Shown: positions 25,626-34,717, numbered from the stretch's first letter. The stretch is 64,000 nucleotides of DNA from Hyphomicrobium sp. (GCA_002928515.1 PERI01000001.1:372001-436000), one strand, 5' to 3'. Notes: a model not told the origin generated them from the letters alone. Made by a program: numbers and translations.

Positions 25626-28076
25626 TTAGCTTTTCGACATGGCGTCGAGATTGACGAACATCGGATCAAGCACAGGTTTGATGATGTCATTGACCGAAGA
25701 TGACGTTTGCGACGCTGTGTCTATCGACTTCATCAGTTTGGGAAGCGTTTCAGTAATCAGCGCGGATAACGGGTGACGTTGCTCTGGCGTCAGAGCATCG
25801 GCGGATGTCTTCAAAGCTTCTATTTCGCGCGCGTTGGCTTCGAGCGATGGCAGTGCGGCGGTGGCGGATGCATCGTCGGTGATGCCAGCGAGGGTAGCGG
25901 ACAAACTGTCGAGCAGTGAGGTTGCAGTCGTTACAACCTCATTGTCGGCTGCCGTGGGAGCGCTTGCCTCCGGTTCCGATGCTGGTGCCGTGGCCGGCTC
26001 TGCTGCCGGTGCCGAACTATCGGTCGGTGTTGTTGGCTCCGTCGCCGCGGGTTCGCTGGGCGAAGCGGGAACTGGGTCGCTTGATGGTGCCGGTGCGTCA
26101 GTTGATGCTTCCGGGGCGGCAGATTCCGGTGCCGCCGACGGCGTCTCCGGAACTGCGGGCTGCGAAGCAGCAGCATCTGGTGCTGCTGGCTCGGCGGCAG
26201 CAGGTGCAGGCGCTGCTTCCGGCGTCGCTGTTGATTCCGCTGGCTGGGCCTCTGGTTGCGGTTCAGGTGACGGTGGTGTTGCTGAGGGTTCCGCGGCAGC
26301 ATCAGTTGATGGGGTGGATGGTGCATCCGCTGGTGCCGGTGTCGCCTCCGGTGATGGTTCTGGTGCAGGTGCCGCTACGGGCGCTGGCTCTGCTGGTGCT
26401 GTGGCTTCCGCAGGTGCAGTTGGCGCGCTGCTCTGTGTGGCTTGTAGTTTCGTGACGTGGTCGTGGAGGGCATAACCTCCAAGGCCGATGGCGCCCAAAA
26501 CAGTGCTCGCGACGACAAAGCGTTTCATAACGCCAAGTGTGCGTGATGGGCGCGTTTCTTCGGGCCAGACAGGGGACACTTTGCGAGGTGCCTGCGCAGG
26601 CTTTTCATGGCCATCAGGTGTCGCGCTTGCTGTCTGCGCGACTTGGCTGACTGGAGGAAGGTTTGGAGGCGTTTCAGGCTTAGGTGCGGGGATGGGCGGC
26701 ACGGACGAGGTCACTGGCGGAGCGACGGGCTGCGCGGGCTCAGGTGTCGTTTCAGGATGTGGTTCCGGAGTGACCGCGCGCTGCGGCGCAGGCGGTGCTG
26801 TATCCTCTGGTTCTGCACGCGACGTGGCGATGGGTTCTGGTTCTGGTGTTGAAGTGCGCGATGGTGCTGTCTCAAGCAACGTTGCTTCCACCGAAGGCTT
26901 GGAAATCGTTGTCGGTGTGATGACGAGCGGCTCGCTGTTTTCCTTCGGTAGTGGGGTTGCAGGGCCAGCATCGACGTGACCTGTTGGCGATGCGCTGACT
27001 GATTCAATGACTGTCGGATTGTAGTCTATGCCTTCCGGTTGAACTGTCGTTTCGACCGAGGGTAAAACTTCCGGCGACCAGCCATAGGGCTCGGCGAATG
27101 GCTGTTTGGCCTCTGACGGCGAGGGCGAAGATTTCAATTCTGTGCCAGGCAGCAACGTCGCAGCGATTGAAGGTTCTGTCACTGTTTCCTCCTCGGCCAT
27201 CGTCTCTTCATTGGAGATGATTGGCTCTCTTACGCCTGGCTCTTCGGCCAGTGGTCTTTCTTCGATTGGGGCTTTGTCATCGGTCAGTTCGATCCGGTCT
27301 TCGTCATGGCCTGCGAGCGCACCGATCGGGAGCGCTGGGCGTGGTGGGATCAGTTCCGAAGTGTCTAAAATGGGGGCATGGACAGGCTGTGATTCATATG
27401 TTGGTGCTGGTTCAATGATTACTGTGGGCTCAACATCTTCTTGAATGTCTTCGACCAAGTCAGAAACCGGCAGCTCTTCGGCCGGTAACTCCAACTCGGG
27501 GACAATGGGTGCGGCTTCGGCAGTATCCTTTGCGATTGGCTCAATGAGGCCGGTTGTTTCCAACAATTTTGCAAAGCCATTGGGGATTGCTGCGGTAATT
27601 GTTTCCTTCTGGGCGTCGATCAACTGAGCGAGCCCTTCCGTATCGACGCCTTCTGACTTTTGCGTTTGTGCCAGTTGCCCCAAAACGACGGGCGCGATCA
27701 TGCCGAGCAGGCTTTCGCTCTGATTGAAATTGAGGCCGGTATATTTGCCGATGGCGCTCGTGAGTGCCGATGTCGAGGTCGAGCCAAAGACTGCACCGAG
27801 CGCGTTGATGCCGCCTTCGATCAGCGGCTGCTGACTGGAGCTGCCAATGACGCTCGAATAATTGCGCAGCAAACTGCTGTCTTGGCGGGCCAATACGCGG
27901 GCGAGCTGATTGACGACGATCGGCTTGGATGAGCCGCGCGCTAGCCCTGCGAGAATGGCTGGCACTGCGACTTGGATGGCTTTCGTGGCGAGACCCTGTC
28001 CCAGTCCTAGGCTAGCGGCCATGCGATTGACGAGTGCGGGAGCGAGAAATTGCTGAATGGACGAGACAAAATTCAT
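25626..28076 (-). CDS. DUF937 domain protein with long disordered Pro/Ala/Glu linkers and a membrane helix
   Basis: 816 residues from the ATG of MNFVSSIQQFLAPAL (GAAGGG about nine bases upstream); the frame stays open 36 codons further. Residues 1-150 form a DUF937 domain (LVNRMAASLGLGQG, VPAILAGLARGSS, GGINALGAVFG). From about 170 to 510 the sequence is Pro/Glu/Thr-rich and probably disordered. One membrane helix lies near 518-540 (FVVASTVLGAIGLGGYAL). A second Ala/Pro/Ser/Glu-rich linker of about 190 residues follows, and the last 100 residues are helical (LEANAREIEALKTS, LSALITETLPKLMKSI). No signal peptide. DUF937 proteins are poorly understood. The long + frame opposite the linker is a composition artefact. 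Confidence 0.82.
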   Translation of the reverse strand: MNFVSSIQQFLAPALVNRMAASLGLGQGLATKAIQVAVPAILAGLARGSSKPIVVNQLARVLARQDSSLLRNYSSVIGSSSQQPLIEGGINALGAVFGSTSTSALTSAIGKYTGLNFNQSESLLGMIAPVVLGQLAQTQKSEGVDTEGLAQLIDAQKETITAAIPNGFAKLLETTGLIEPIAKDTAEAAPIVPELELPAEELPVSDLVEDIQEDVEPTVIIEPAPTYESQPVHAPILDTSELIPPRPALPIGALAGHDEDRIELTDDKAPIEERPLAEEPGVREPIISNEETMAEEETVTEPSIAATLLPGTELKSSPSPSEAKQPFAEPYGWSPEVLPSVETTVQPEGIDYNPTVIESVSASPTGHVDAGPATPLPKENSEPLVITPTTISKPSVEATLLETAPSRTSTPEPEPIATSRAEPEDTAPPAPQRAVTPEPHPETTPEPAQPVAPPVTSSVPPIPAPKPETPPNLPPVSQVAQTASATPDGHEKPAQAPRKVSPVWPEETRPSRTLGVMKRFVVASTVLGAIGLGGYALHDHVTKLQATQSSAPTAPAEATAPAEPAPVAAPAPEPSPEATPAPADAPSTPSTDAAAEPSATPPSPEPQPEAQPAESTATPEAAPAPAAAEPAAPDAAASQPAVPETPSAAPESAAPEASTDAPAPSSDPVPASPSEPAATEPTTPTDSSAPAAEPATAPASEPEASAPTAADNEVVTTATSLLDSLSATLAGITDDASATAALPSLEANAREIEALKTSADALTPEQRHPLSALITETLPKLMKSIDTASQTSSSVNDIIKPVLDPMFVNLDAMSKS

Positions 28077-28216
28077 CAGGACGTGCCCTTCGAGACGACT
28101 AACAGCGATCGGACGTTGGCATCCAACACAGGTGAACGTAATCGGCAACTTGGCAGTGGCATACTCGTGTAACGGTCTTTCCATACAGATCGAAATGGAC
28201 TGAGACTTTTTTGCCT

Positions 28217-28233
28217 ACAAAAGAAACTTTTGT
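28217..28233. promoter_or_regulatory. Perfect palindrome in the divergent DUF937 / mtnP promoter region
   Basis: ACAAAAG, AAA, CTTTTGT: a perfect 7-base inverted repeat, placed about 140 bases from each divergent start. It looks like an operator for a dimeric regulator. A second small hairpin (GGCGG TTTG CCGCC) lies at 28244-28257. Neither matches a site I can name. Confidence 0.35.
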
Positions 28234-28353
28234 GACTGTGGCGGGCGGTTTGCCGCCAAGTTAGGCTGATGTCAGATAGTTCGCTCCCGCTCCTCCCCTT
28301 CCGTCCGATAGGGGTTTTCATCGACGATTGGCAATAAGCAAAAGGAATGAGTT

Positions 28354-29235
28354 ATGGCGCAATCGGTTTTGGGCATTGTCGGCGGCAGCGGTTTCTACAA
28401 TCTGCCGGGACTAGAAAACCCGCGCTGGGAGCGGATCGAGAGTCCGTGGGGAAGTCCTTCTGATGATGTGCTTTTTGCCGAGGTCGATGGTTTGCCGATG
28501 CGGTTTCTGCCGCGCCACGGCCGGGGCCATAAGCTGTCTCCCACCGATATTAACTATCGCGCCAACATTGATGTTTTGAAGCGTGTCGGTGTCACCGATC
28601 TGGTTTCAATCTCGGCGTGTGGGTCTTTGAAGAAGAAGTATCCGCCGGGCGACTTCGTGCTGCCCGACCAGTTCATCGATCGCACGTTTGCGCGCGAGAA
28701 ATCTTTTTTCGGCGCGGGCTGTGTTGCGCATGTGGCGTTAGGCGATCCGGTTAGCCCACTTCTGTTCAAGGCCGTTAAGCACGCTGCGAAAGCCGAGGAC
28801 ATTACTTGCCACGCAGGTGGCACATATCTGGCAATGGAAGGTCCGCAGTTTTCAACGCGCGCTGAAAGCAATCTCTATCGCTCGTGGGATTGTGACGTGA
28901 TCGGCATGACCAACATGCCGGAAGCGAAATTGGCGCGTGAAGCCGAGCTTTGCTATGCGACCGTCGCAATGGTGACCGATTACGATTGCTGGCACGAGGA
29001 CCACGCGCACGTCGATGTGGCAGCGATCATCGCAGTGATGACGCAGAACACGGAAAAAGCGCAGCGCTTGGTTCTACGGCTTGCCAAAGATTTTCCGCGT
29101 GAGCATCCCAAATGTCCGATCGGTTCGGATCGCGCACTAGATGTGGCGCTGATTACAGCGCCGGATGCGCGCGATCCTGTCCTGTTGAAAAAACTCGACG
29201 CGGTGGCAGGCCGCGTGCTTGGTTCATCGGTTTAG
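28354..29235 (+). CDS. mtnP: S-methyl-5'-thioadenosine phosphorylase
   Basis: 293 residues. Cleaves methylthioadenosine with phosphate to adenine and methylthioribose-1-phosphate. AAGGA lies seven bases before the ATG. Family motifs: GIVGGSGFYNLPGLE, RHGRGHKLSPTDINYRAN (phosphate and base sites), SACGSLKKKYPPGD, YLAMEGPQFSTRAESN and IGMTNMPEAKLAREAE. The products feed apt and mtnA, both downstream in this window. Confidence 0.95.
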   Translation: MAQSVLGIVGGSGFYNLPGLENPRWERIESPWGSPSDDVLFAEVDGLPMRFLPRHGRGHKLSPTDINYRANIDVLKRVGVTDLVSISACGSLKKKYPPGDFVLPDQFIDRTFAREKSFFGAGCVAHVALGDPVSPLLFKAVKHAAKAEDITCHAGGTYLAMEGPQFSTRAESNLYRSWDCDVIGMTNMPEAKLAREAELCYATVAMVTDYDCWHEDHAHVDVAAIIAVMTQNTEKAQRLVLRLAKDFPREHPKCPIGSDRALDVALITAPDARDPVLLKKLDAVAGRVLGSSV

Positions 29236-29243
29236 ATGCGAGA

Positions 29244-29576
29244 TTATTTGCAGGCGCGCGCATTGATGTCGGCATTCCAGCCTGTCGATGTTTTGGTATA
29301 GGAAATCTGTTTACCGGCGGCCTTTTTAAAGCTCGCCCAGGTCGATCCATACTCGAATGCTGTGAATGATGCCCAGCTTTGTACTGCGGCTGCAAGAGCA
29401 GCTTGCTTGGTTTTGCCTGCGCCATTGCCGTAGTGATAGTGGTCGATCATGCATATTCTTCCAGCTTCGCGACGCTGAGCATGCATCGCGTCGAAGCCGG
29501 TTTCATCGGCCAATGTAGGCGCTGGGATTGCGATGAGGGTCGTTAGTACTGCCAATATTAATCGATGCCCGCGCAT
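29244..29576 (-). CDS. Small secreted protein of unknown function
   Basis: 110 residues. AGGGAG lies eight bases before the ATG. Signal peptide MRGHRLILAVLTTLIAIPAPTLA (shown in part: LILAVLTTLIAIPAPTLA). The mature part has GRICMIDHYHYGNGAGKTK and a Trp/Phe-rich helix (AVQSWASFTAFEYGSTWASF) and one further Cys near the C-terminus (NARAC). Similar short proteins are widespread in Hyphomicrobiales without known function. Convergent with mtnP, eight bases apart. Confidence 0.7.
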   Translation of the reverse strand: MRGHRLILAVLTTLIAIPAPTLADETGFDAMHAQRREAGRICMIDHYHYGNGAGKTKQAALAAAVQSWASFTAFEYGSTWASFKKAAGKQISYTKTSTGWNADINARACK

Positions 29577-29732
29577 GCACACTTCTCCCTCAAATCCATG
29601 AATCAGCTACGCAAACCTAACGAGCGCGGTTTCGTCCATCAACCATAGGCGACACATTCAACGAGAAAGCTGTGGCTTTCGTTCCACAATCTTGTGCCGT
29701 GGCGAAGGGTGGGTCGAAATCAGCTGCCAATA

Positions 29733-30155
29733 TTAGCTGCCAATGCCTATCAGGATTTTCATGCGGGCGAGATCAGGGAAGGTCATTTGTAGGGCTGCGC
29801 CAAGCAACCAGAGAATGACGCCGAGCAGAATGATGGCTGGGATCGCGGCAACGACGGCTTTGAGAAAGAAGCCGACGAGATGGAAAAACGGCACGTCGAA
29901 GCGGCGCACGGACGCTGGAAAAGGCATGTCAGCCAACACGGGGTGCATGTCAGCGGATGATTTTATTTGTGGCGCAGGCCCAGGGTAGCTGTCGGTAAAC
30001 GTATCGGGCTTGGTGGAAAGCGTCGGTGCTGCCGCGCGCTCTTGGGCTTCGCGCTCACGCGCTTCCCGTTGCCGGGCCTCACGTTCGCGTCGGAATGTGC
30101 GCGGCAGGTCATCGCCCGCATCATCGCTGAGTGGCGGAAAGTCGTGGTCTGCCAT
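29733..30155 (-). CDS. Single-pass membrane protein with charged N-terminal region
   Basis: 140 residues from the ATG of MADHDFPPLSDD (AAGGG nine bases upstream); two other in-frame ATGs lie 6 and 21 bases earlier. The N-terminal third is a charged coil (REREARQREAREREAQERAA), then a Pro-rich linker and near the C-terminus a hydrophobic helix (AVVAAIPAIILLGVILWLLG). No family recognised. Divergent from apt. Confidence 0.55.
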   Translation of the reverse strand: MADHDFPPLSDDAGDDLPRTFRREREARQREAREREAQERAAAPTLSTKPDTFTDSYPGPAPQIKSSADMHPVLADMPFPASVRRFDVPFFHLVGFFLKAVVAAIPAIILLGVILWLLGAALQMTFPDLARMKILIGIGS

Positions 30156-30303
30156 TGCCATCGGCCCTTGAACCATCACCGCAATCCCTGTGTCACATTC
30201 TGTCTTAAACGAATCACATAGCGAACGAGTAGGCGCGCGCACTTGTAGCGTGCTACGAGCCATATTGCTATTTTACGCCGCGATTTTGACCGGAGTGCAG
30301 CCG

Positions 30304-30834
30304 TTGAAGAGCCTTGAAAAACTCATTCGCACCATCCCCGACTATCCCAAGCCAGGCATTCTGTTTCGTGACATCACGACATTGCTGGCCGACGCTAAGG
30401 GCTTGAAAAAGGCCATCAAGACGCTCGCTAAACGCTATGACGACGACGATGTTGATGCGGTAGCCGGTATCGAAGCGCGTGGTTTTATTCTCGGCGGTGC
30501 GATCGCGGACCGACTGGAATGTGGCTTCATTCCGATCCGCAAGAAAGGCAAACTTCCCGGCAAAACCATCGGTCAGGAGTACACGCTGGAGTATGGTGTG
30601 GATGTGATCGAGATCCATGAGGATGCCATTGCCGAAGGCTCGCGCATCTTGATCGTCGATGATTTGATCGCGACGGGCGGCACGGCCGAGGCGGCTGCGA
30701 AACTTATTCAGCGTTCTGGTGGGATCGTCGTTGGCGCTGCTTTCGTGATCGATCTGCCGGATCTGGGCGGTATGAAGCGCTTGGAAGCGATGGGCATTGA
30801 TGGCCGAGCGCTGGTGTCATTCGAGGGGCATTGA
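30304..30834 (+). CDS. apt: Adenine phosphoribosyltransferase
   Basis: 176 residues from a TTG with GGAG eight bases upstream; a GTG at 30295 is the alternative. The longer open frame is out of family length. Salvages adenine to AMP with PRPP. Motifs: IRTIPDYPKPGILFRDIT at the N-terminus, GIEARGFILG, and the PRPP loop ILIVDDLIATGGTAEAA near residue 120. It would recycle the adenine released by MtnP. The PRPP synthase gene lies at 39739. Confidence 0.94.
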   Translation: MKSLEKLIRTIPDYPKPGILFRDITTLLADAKGLKKAIKTLAKRYDDDDVDAVAGIEARGFILGGAIADRLECGFIPIRKKGKLPGKTIGQEYTLEYGVDVIEIHEDAIAEGSRILIVDDLIATGGTAEAAAKLIQRSGGIVVGAAFVIDLPDLGGMKRLEAMGIDGRALVSFEGH

Positions 30835-30836
30835 GT

Positions 30837-31073
30837 TTGTCGGATGCGCTGACCGCTGACGGTTTGAAGATTGCGATGGCAACGATCGCTCAGTGGCGTT
30901 TGACGTCGGACGCGGTCGTTCAATGTCCGACGTGCGGGTCAGATGGCCTTGGTATCATCGACCGATCTACGCGGCCCTATGCTGAGTGGTATGCCCTGTC
31001 GTGTGGGGCGTGCGGGCTCGATCAGACCATCCACATTCCCATGGGGCCGCCGGTCATGGGTGGGCTCGATTAA
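30837..31073 (+). CDS. Small zinc-ribbon protein between apt and mtnA
   Basis: About 78 residues from a TTG with AGGGG eight bases upstream; another in-frame TTG six bases earlier overlaps the apt stop. Two Cys pairs, CPTCGSDG and SCGACGLD, 25 residues apart, make a plausible zinc ribbon. No recognised family. Its place inside the apt-mtnA series suggests co-transcription. Confidence 0.6.
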   Translation: MSDALTADGLKIAMATIAQWRLTSDAVVQCPTCGSDGLGIIDRSTRPYAEWYALSCGACGLDQTIHIPMGPPVMGGLD

Positions 31074-31096
31074 ATGCTAGAGGATGCACAGACGGC

Positions 31097-32197
31097 ATGA
31101 AGCTTCATGGTCAAGCCGCGCGGACGATATGGTTGAACGCCGATGGCTGGTCCGTCGGTGTCATCGATCAGACGCGCCTGCCGCACGAGCTTGTGAAAGT
31201 GACGCTCACATCGATGGCGGATGCTGCGCACGCGATCAAATCTATGCAGGTGCGGGGTGCGCCGTTGATCGGAGCGACGGCGGCTTATGGATTGGCTTTG
31301 GCGTTGCGTGACGATGCGTCTGATACAGCATTGGCTGATGCAATTGCCCATCTCGCCGAACAACGCCCGACAGCGGTCAATTTGCGTTGGGCGTTGGAAG
31401 ATGTGCGGCAGGTGGTTCAGCCGTTGGCGCAAGAGGCGCGCGCGGCGGCGGCCTATTCTCGTGCACTGATGATTTGCGACGAGGACGCGGAGATGTGTCG
31501 CCGGATTGGCTTACACGGGTTGGAACTGATCCGCGCGATATCCGCACGCAAGTCCGGTGCGCCGGTCAACATTCTCACGCACTGCAATGCCGGATGGCTC
31601 GCGTGTGTCGATTGGGGAACGGCCACGTCGCCGATCTATCATGCGCATGATGCGGGCATCGCGGTGCATGTTTTCGTCGATGAAACGCGCCCGCGCAATC
31701 AGGGTGCGTCGCTCACGGCATTCGAGCTTTTGCAGCATGGCGTGCCACACACTCTGATCGTCGATAATGCCGGTGGACATTTGATGCAGACCGGAGAGGT
31801 CGATTTGGTCATTGTTGGCACGGATCGGGTTACGGCCTGCGGTGATGTGGCCAATAAAATTGGCACGTATTTGAAAGCTCTGGCAGCGCACGATAACGGC
31901 GTTCCGTTTTACGTGGCGATGCCGCATACGACAATTGATTGGTCGATCGATAACGGCGCGGATATTCCGATTGAGGAGCGTAGTGGCGATGAAGTTTTGC
32001 GCATGCAGGGCCGATCGGCTGACGGTAGCATCGCAGCGTTCGATATCGCGGCACCCGGAACGCGTGCTCGCAATCCGGGATTTGACGTGACGCCTGCACG
32101 TCTCGTAACCGGTTTCATTACAGAGCGCGGTGTTTGTCGCGCCACACGAGACGGATTGCTGTCGCTTTATCCCGAACGACGCGAGGCAGCGGCGTGA
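31097..32197 (+). CDS. mtnA: S-methyl-5-thioribose-1-phosphate isomerase
   Basis: 366 residues. Isomerises methylthioribose-1-phosphate to methylthioribulose-1-phosphate. The eIF2B-like fold shows MQVRGAPLIGATAAYGLAL, ILTHCNAGWLACVDWGTA with the catalytic Cys, DETRPRNQGA, VDLVIVGTDRVTACGDVANKIGTY (shown in part: GTDRVTACGDVANKIGTY) with the catalytic Asp, and PFYVAMPHTTID. The ATG is in family position; upstream in-frame codons belong to the preceding gene's region. It overlaps the aldolase gene by GTGA. Confidence 0.94.
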   Translation: MKLHGQAARTIWLNADGWSVGVIDQTRLPHELVKVTLTSMADAAHAIKSMQVRGAPLIGATAAYGLALALRDDASDTALADAIAHLAEQRPTAVNLRWALEDVRQVVQPLAQEARAAAAYSRALMICDEDAEMCRRIGLHGLELIRAISARKSGAPVNILTHCNAGWLACVDWGTATSPIYHAHDAGIAVHVFVDETRPRNQGASLTAFELLQHGVPHTLIVDNAGGHLMQTGEVDLVIVGTDRVTACGDVANKIGTYLKALAAHDNGVPFYVAMPHTTIDWSIDNGADIPIEERSGDEVLRMQGRSADGSIAAFDIAAPGTRARNPGFDVTPARLVTGFITERGVCRATRDGLLSLYPERREAAA

Positions 32198-32886
32198 CGA
32201 AGTCGAAAACAAAATCTAAGTCAGGAAAATCGAAGGGCACGAGTGAGGCTTCGCTGCGTAAAGCCGTCGTCATGGCGGCACGCACGATGAGTGCGCGTGG
32301 CTTATCTCCGGGCCGATCCGGTAACGTCTCGGTGCGTTGGCGTGATGGGATGCTGATTACACCGACGGCGCTCGCTTATGATGCGATGAAGGCGGACGAC
32401 ATTGTGTTTGTCGCCGACGATGGCACTTGGTCGAAATCGGTACGCGCGCCGTCTAGCGAATGGCGCTTTCATCAGGCCGCGTATCGGCAAAGGCCGGATC
32501 GACACGGTGTCGTGCACACACACTCTTTACATGCGACGGCTTTAGCATGCGCGCACAAGCCCATTCCTGCATTCCACTATATGGTGGCGGTTGCGGGCGG
32601 TCGCGATATTCCGTGCGTGCCTTATGCAACCTTCGGCACTGAAGATTTAGCGCGTCACGTGGCACAAGGTTTGTCTGAGCGCGATGCGTGCCTGATGGCG
32701 AACCATGGGCAGATTGCGATAGGTTCCACTTTGGACGCAGCGCTTGAACTCGCGTTCGAGGTCGAGACACTGGCGACGCAATATGTGGCGGTGCTCGGTC
32801 TTGATGCTGTGCTCATTCTGTCAGACGAAGAAATGGCCGACATGGTCGAGCGCTTTAAAAGCTACGGTAAAAATCGCGACGGCTGA
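32194..32886 (+). CDS. Class II aldolase, probable methylthioribulose-1-phosphate aldolase (Ald2-like)
   Basis: 230 residues from a GTG with GAGG eight bases upstream, overlapping the mtnA stop. The fuculose-1-phosphate aldolase fold is clear: GNVSVRW, the zinc/catalytic region SSEWRFHQAAY, VVHTHSLHATALAC, VPYATFGTEDLA and ANHGQIAIG. In the MTA-DHAP shunt of Rhodospirillum such an aldolase splits the mtnA product into DHAP and methylthio-acetaldehyde. The alternative, the dehydratase MtnB, is less likely because motifs follow FucA and no mtnC/mtnD is nearby. The basic Lys/Ser-rich first 20 residues are unusual. Confidence 0.8.
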   Translation: MTKSKTKSKSGKSKGTSEASLRKAVVMAARTMSARGLSPGRSGNVSVRWRDGMLITPTALAYDAMKADDIVFVADDGTWSKSVRAPSSEWRFHQAAYRQRPDRHGVVHTHSLHATALACAHKPIPAFHYMVAVAGGRDIPCVPYATFGTEDLARHVAQGLSERDACLMANHGQIAIGSTLDAALELAFEVETLATQYVAVLGLDAVLILSDEEMADMVERFKSYGKNRDG

Positions 32887-33053
32887 CGAATTTATGCTTT
32901 CATGACGGGTATAATTCCCATCGTGACGCATGACAGGTCGTCGCGTGTAGCTTAGGTTTGTGAGGCATTTCACATTTAAACTCACGAAAGCCCAGTATTT
33001 GTGGCCAATTTGCAAAGCGGATATCCGCGTCAATCATAACTTCTGCTGATGCA

Positions 33054-33068
33054 ATTAGAAAAACTAAT
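33054..33068 (+). promoter_or_regulatory. T-N11-A palindrome upstream of the catalase gene
   Basis: ATTAG, five As, CTAAT: an inverted repeat containing the T-N11-A core of LysR-type regulators, 86 bases before the catalase ATG. OxyR is a natural candidate for a catalase promoter, but one half-pair in AT-rich DNA is thin evidence. Confidence 0.3.
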
Positions 33069-33153
33069 AAGAATTGCTAGGGCAAACGATTAGAATAGTT
33101 CAAGGCTTCGATGCTGACCCACCGTCAGTCATCACTACAGAGGACAACATAGC

Positions 33154-34659
33154 ATGACGACAAAGACGCCACCGCTCACAACTACGGCCGGCGCGCCTGT
33201 TCCAGACAATCAAAATTCACTGTCTGCCGGCGAGCGCGGGCCGCTGCTGTTGCAGGACTATCAATTGCTTGAAAAGCTCGCGCATCAAAACCGCGAACGC
33301 ATACCGGAGCGCGTCGTGCATGCCAAGGGCTGGGGCGCGCATGGCATGCTGAAAATTACCGGTGACATTTCGAAATACACCAAGGCGAAAGTTTTGCAGC
33401 CCGGCGCTGAAACGCCGATGCTGTTGCGTGTATCGACTGTCGCTGGGGAATCGGGTGCTGCCGACGCCGAGCGCGACGTGCGTGGTTTTGCGCTGAAGTT
33501 TTATACCAGCGAAGGCAACTGGGATCTCGTGGGCAACAACACGCCGGTGTTCTTCGTGCGCGATCCTATCAAGTTCCCCGATTTCATCCACACGCAAAAG
33601 CGTCATCCTAAAACCAATATGCGCTCGCCAACAGCGATGTGGGATTTCTGGTCGCTCTCGCCGGAGAGCTTGCATCAGGTGACGATCCTGATGTCGGATC
33701 GTGGTCTGCCTATCGACCCGATGCACATCAACGGTTACGGTTCGCACACGTTCTCGCTGTGGAACGATGCCGGTGAACGCTACTGGGTCAAGTTCCACTT
33801 CAAGACGATGCAGGGCCATAAGCACTTCACGAATGAGGAAGCCGAGAAGGTGATCGGCCGCAATCGCGAGAGCTATCAGGAAGCGCTGTTTGGCGCGATC
33901 GAGAAGGGCAATTTCCCGAAGTGGAAGGTGCAGGTTCAAATCATGCCGGAGATGGATGCTGACAAGACGTCCTACAATCCGTTCGATTTGACCAAGGTTT
34001 GGCCACACGCCGAGTATCCGCCTATCGACATTGGTGTGATGGAACTCAATCGTAATCCTGAAAACTATTTTGCAGAGATCGAGAACGCGGCGTTCTCGCC
34101 CTCGAACGTGGTGCCGGGCATTTCGTTCTCACCCGACAAGATGTTGCAGGCGCGCGTATTCGCTTATGCAGATGCGCATCGGCATCGTCTGGGTACGCAC
34201 TATGAAAACATTCCAGTCAACCAGCCGAAAGTCGCCGTGAGCCATTACCATCGCGATGGGCAGATGAATACGTATGGTGGCGTGCGCCATCATCCGGATG
34301 CCTATTACGAGCCGAACTCATTTGGAGGTCCGACAGAAGTGGCTTCGGCAAAAGAGCCGCCGTTGCGCATCAAGGGCGATGCCGACCGTTACAATCATCG
34401 CATCGGCAACGACGACTATTCGCAGCCGCGTGCCTTGTTCAATCTGTTCAATGCGGAACAGAAAGAGCGCTTGTTCTCGAATATCGCGGCTGCTATGGGC
34501 GGCATCCCGAAAGATATCGAGGCACGTCAGTTGGCGCACTTCGATCGCGTGCATGCTGACTACGGCAATGGTGTGCGTCGCGCGCTGTCGAAGGCTGACG
34601 GCAGCGAGCGTCCGGCGATTTCAGTGACGCAAGAAACGCCACAGCAGGCGGCGGAATAG
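33154..34659 (+). CDS. katA: Haem catalase, small-subunit monofunctional type
   Basis: 501 residues. Degrades hydrogen peroxide. The distal His sits in [12 protein letters not shown] near residue 55, the distal Asn in [12 protein letters not shown] near 190, and the proximal haem Tyr in [14 protein letters not shown] near 335. The Trp in KGWGAHG replaces the usual Ala or Ser. Length fits clade 3 catalases. GAGGA lies about ten bases upstream of the ATG. Monocistronic, ending in a strong terminator. Confidence 0.95.
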   Translation: MTTKTPPLTTTAGAPVPDNQNSLSAGERGPLLLQDYQLLEKLAHQNRERIPERVVHAKGWGAHGMLKITGDISKYTKAKVLQPGAETPMLLRVSTVAGESGAADAERDVRGFALKFYTSEGNWDLVGNNTPVFFVRDPIKFPDFIHTQKRHPKTNMRSPTAMWDFWSLSPESLHQVTILMSDRGLPIDPMHINGYGSHTFSLWNDAGERYWVKFHFKTMQGHKHFTNEEAEKVIGRNRESYQEALFGAIEKGNFPKWKVQVQIMPEMDADKTSYNPFDLTKVWPHAEYPPIDIGVMELNRNPENYFAEIENAAFSPSNVVPGISFSPDKMLQARVFAYADAHRHRLGTHYENIPVNQPKVAVSHYHRDGQMNTYGGVRHHPDAYYEPNSFGGPTEVASAKEPPLRIKGDADRYNHRIGNDDYSQPRALFNLFNAEQKERLFSNIAAAMGGIPKDIEARQLAHFDRVHADYGNGVRRALSKADGSERPAISVTQETPQQAAE

Positions 34660-34688
34660 GCCGCGGCGAAATCAAACGCTAAGCATTC

Positions 34689-34717
34689 AAAAGGCCCCGT
34701 TTGCGCGGGGCCTTTTT
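34689..34717 (+). terminator. Rho-independent terminator after katA
   Basis: AAAAGGCCCCG, loop TTTGCG, CGGGGCCTTTTT: a GC-rich stem followed by five Ts, 30 bases after the stop. The left-arm A run allows use from the other strand too. Confidence 0.9.

Noticed and set aside
25834-26475. 213-codon Ala/Gly/Ser-rich + frame opposite the DUF937 protein
   Set aside because: Produced by the repetitive Pro/Ala/Glu linker read backwards; no start site or domain.
28077-28184. 36-codon upstream extension of the DUF937 gene with a CxxC pair
   Set aside because: CVGC looked like a zinc finger start, but there is one pair only and a better ribosome-binding site lies before the inner ATG.
28258-28353. Possible SAM riboswitch before mtnP
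   Set aside because: The leader has a small GGCGG/CCGCC hairpin but none of the conserved SAM-I or SAM-II core sequence.
30190-30303. Longer apt start adding about 38 residues
   Set aside because: The extra segment runs over the divergent promoter region, has no family match and makes the enzyme too long.
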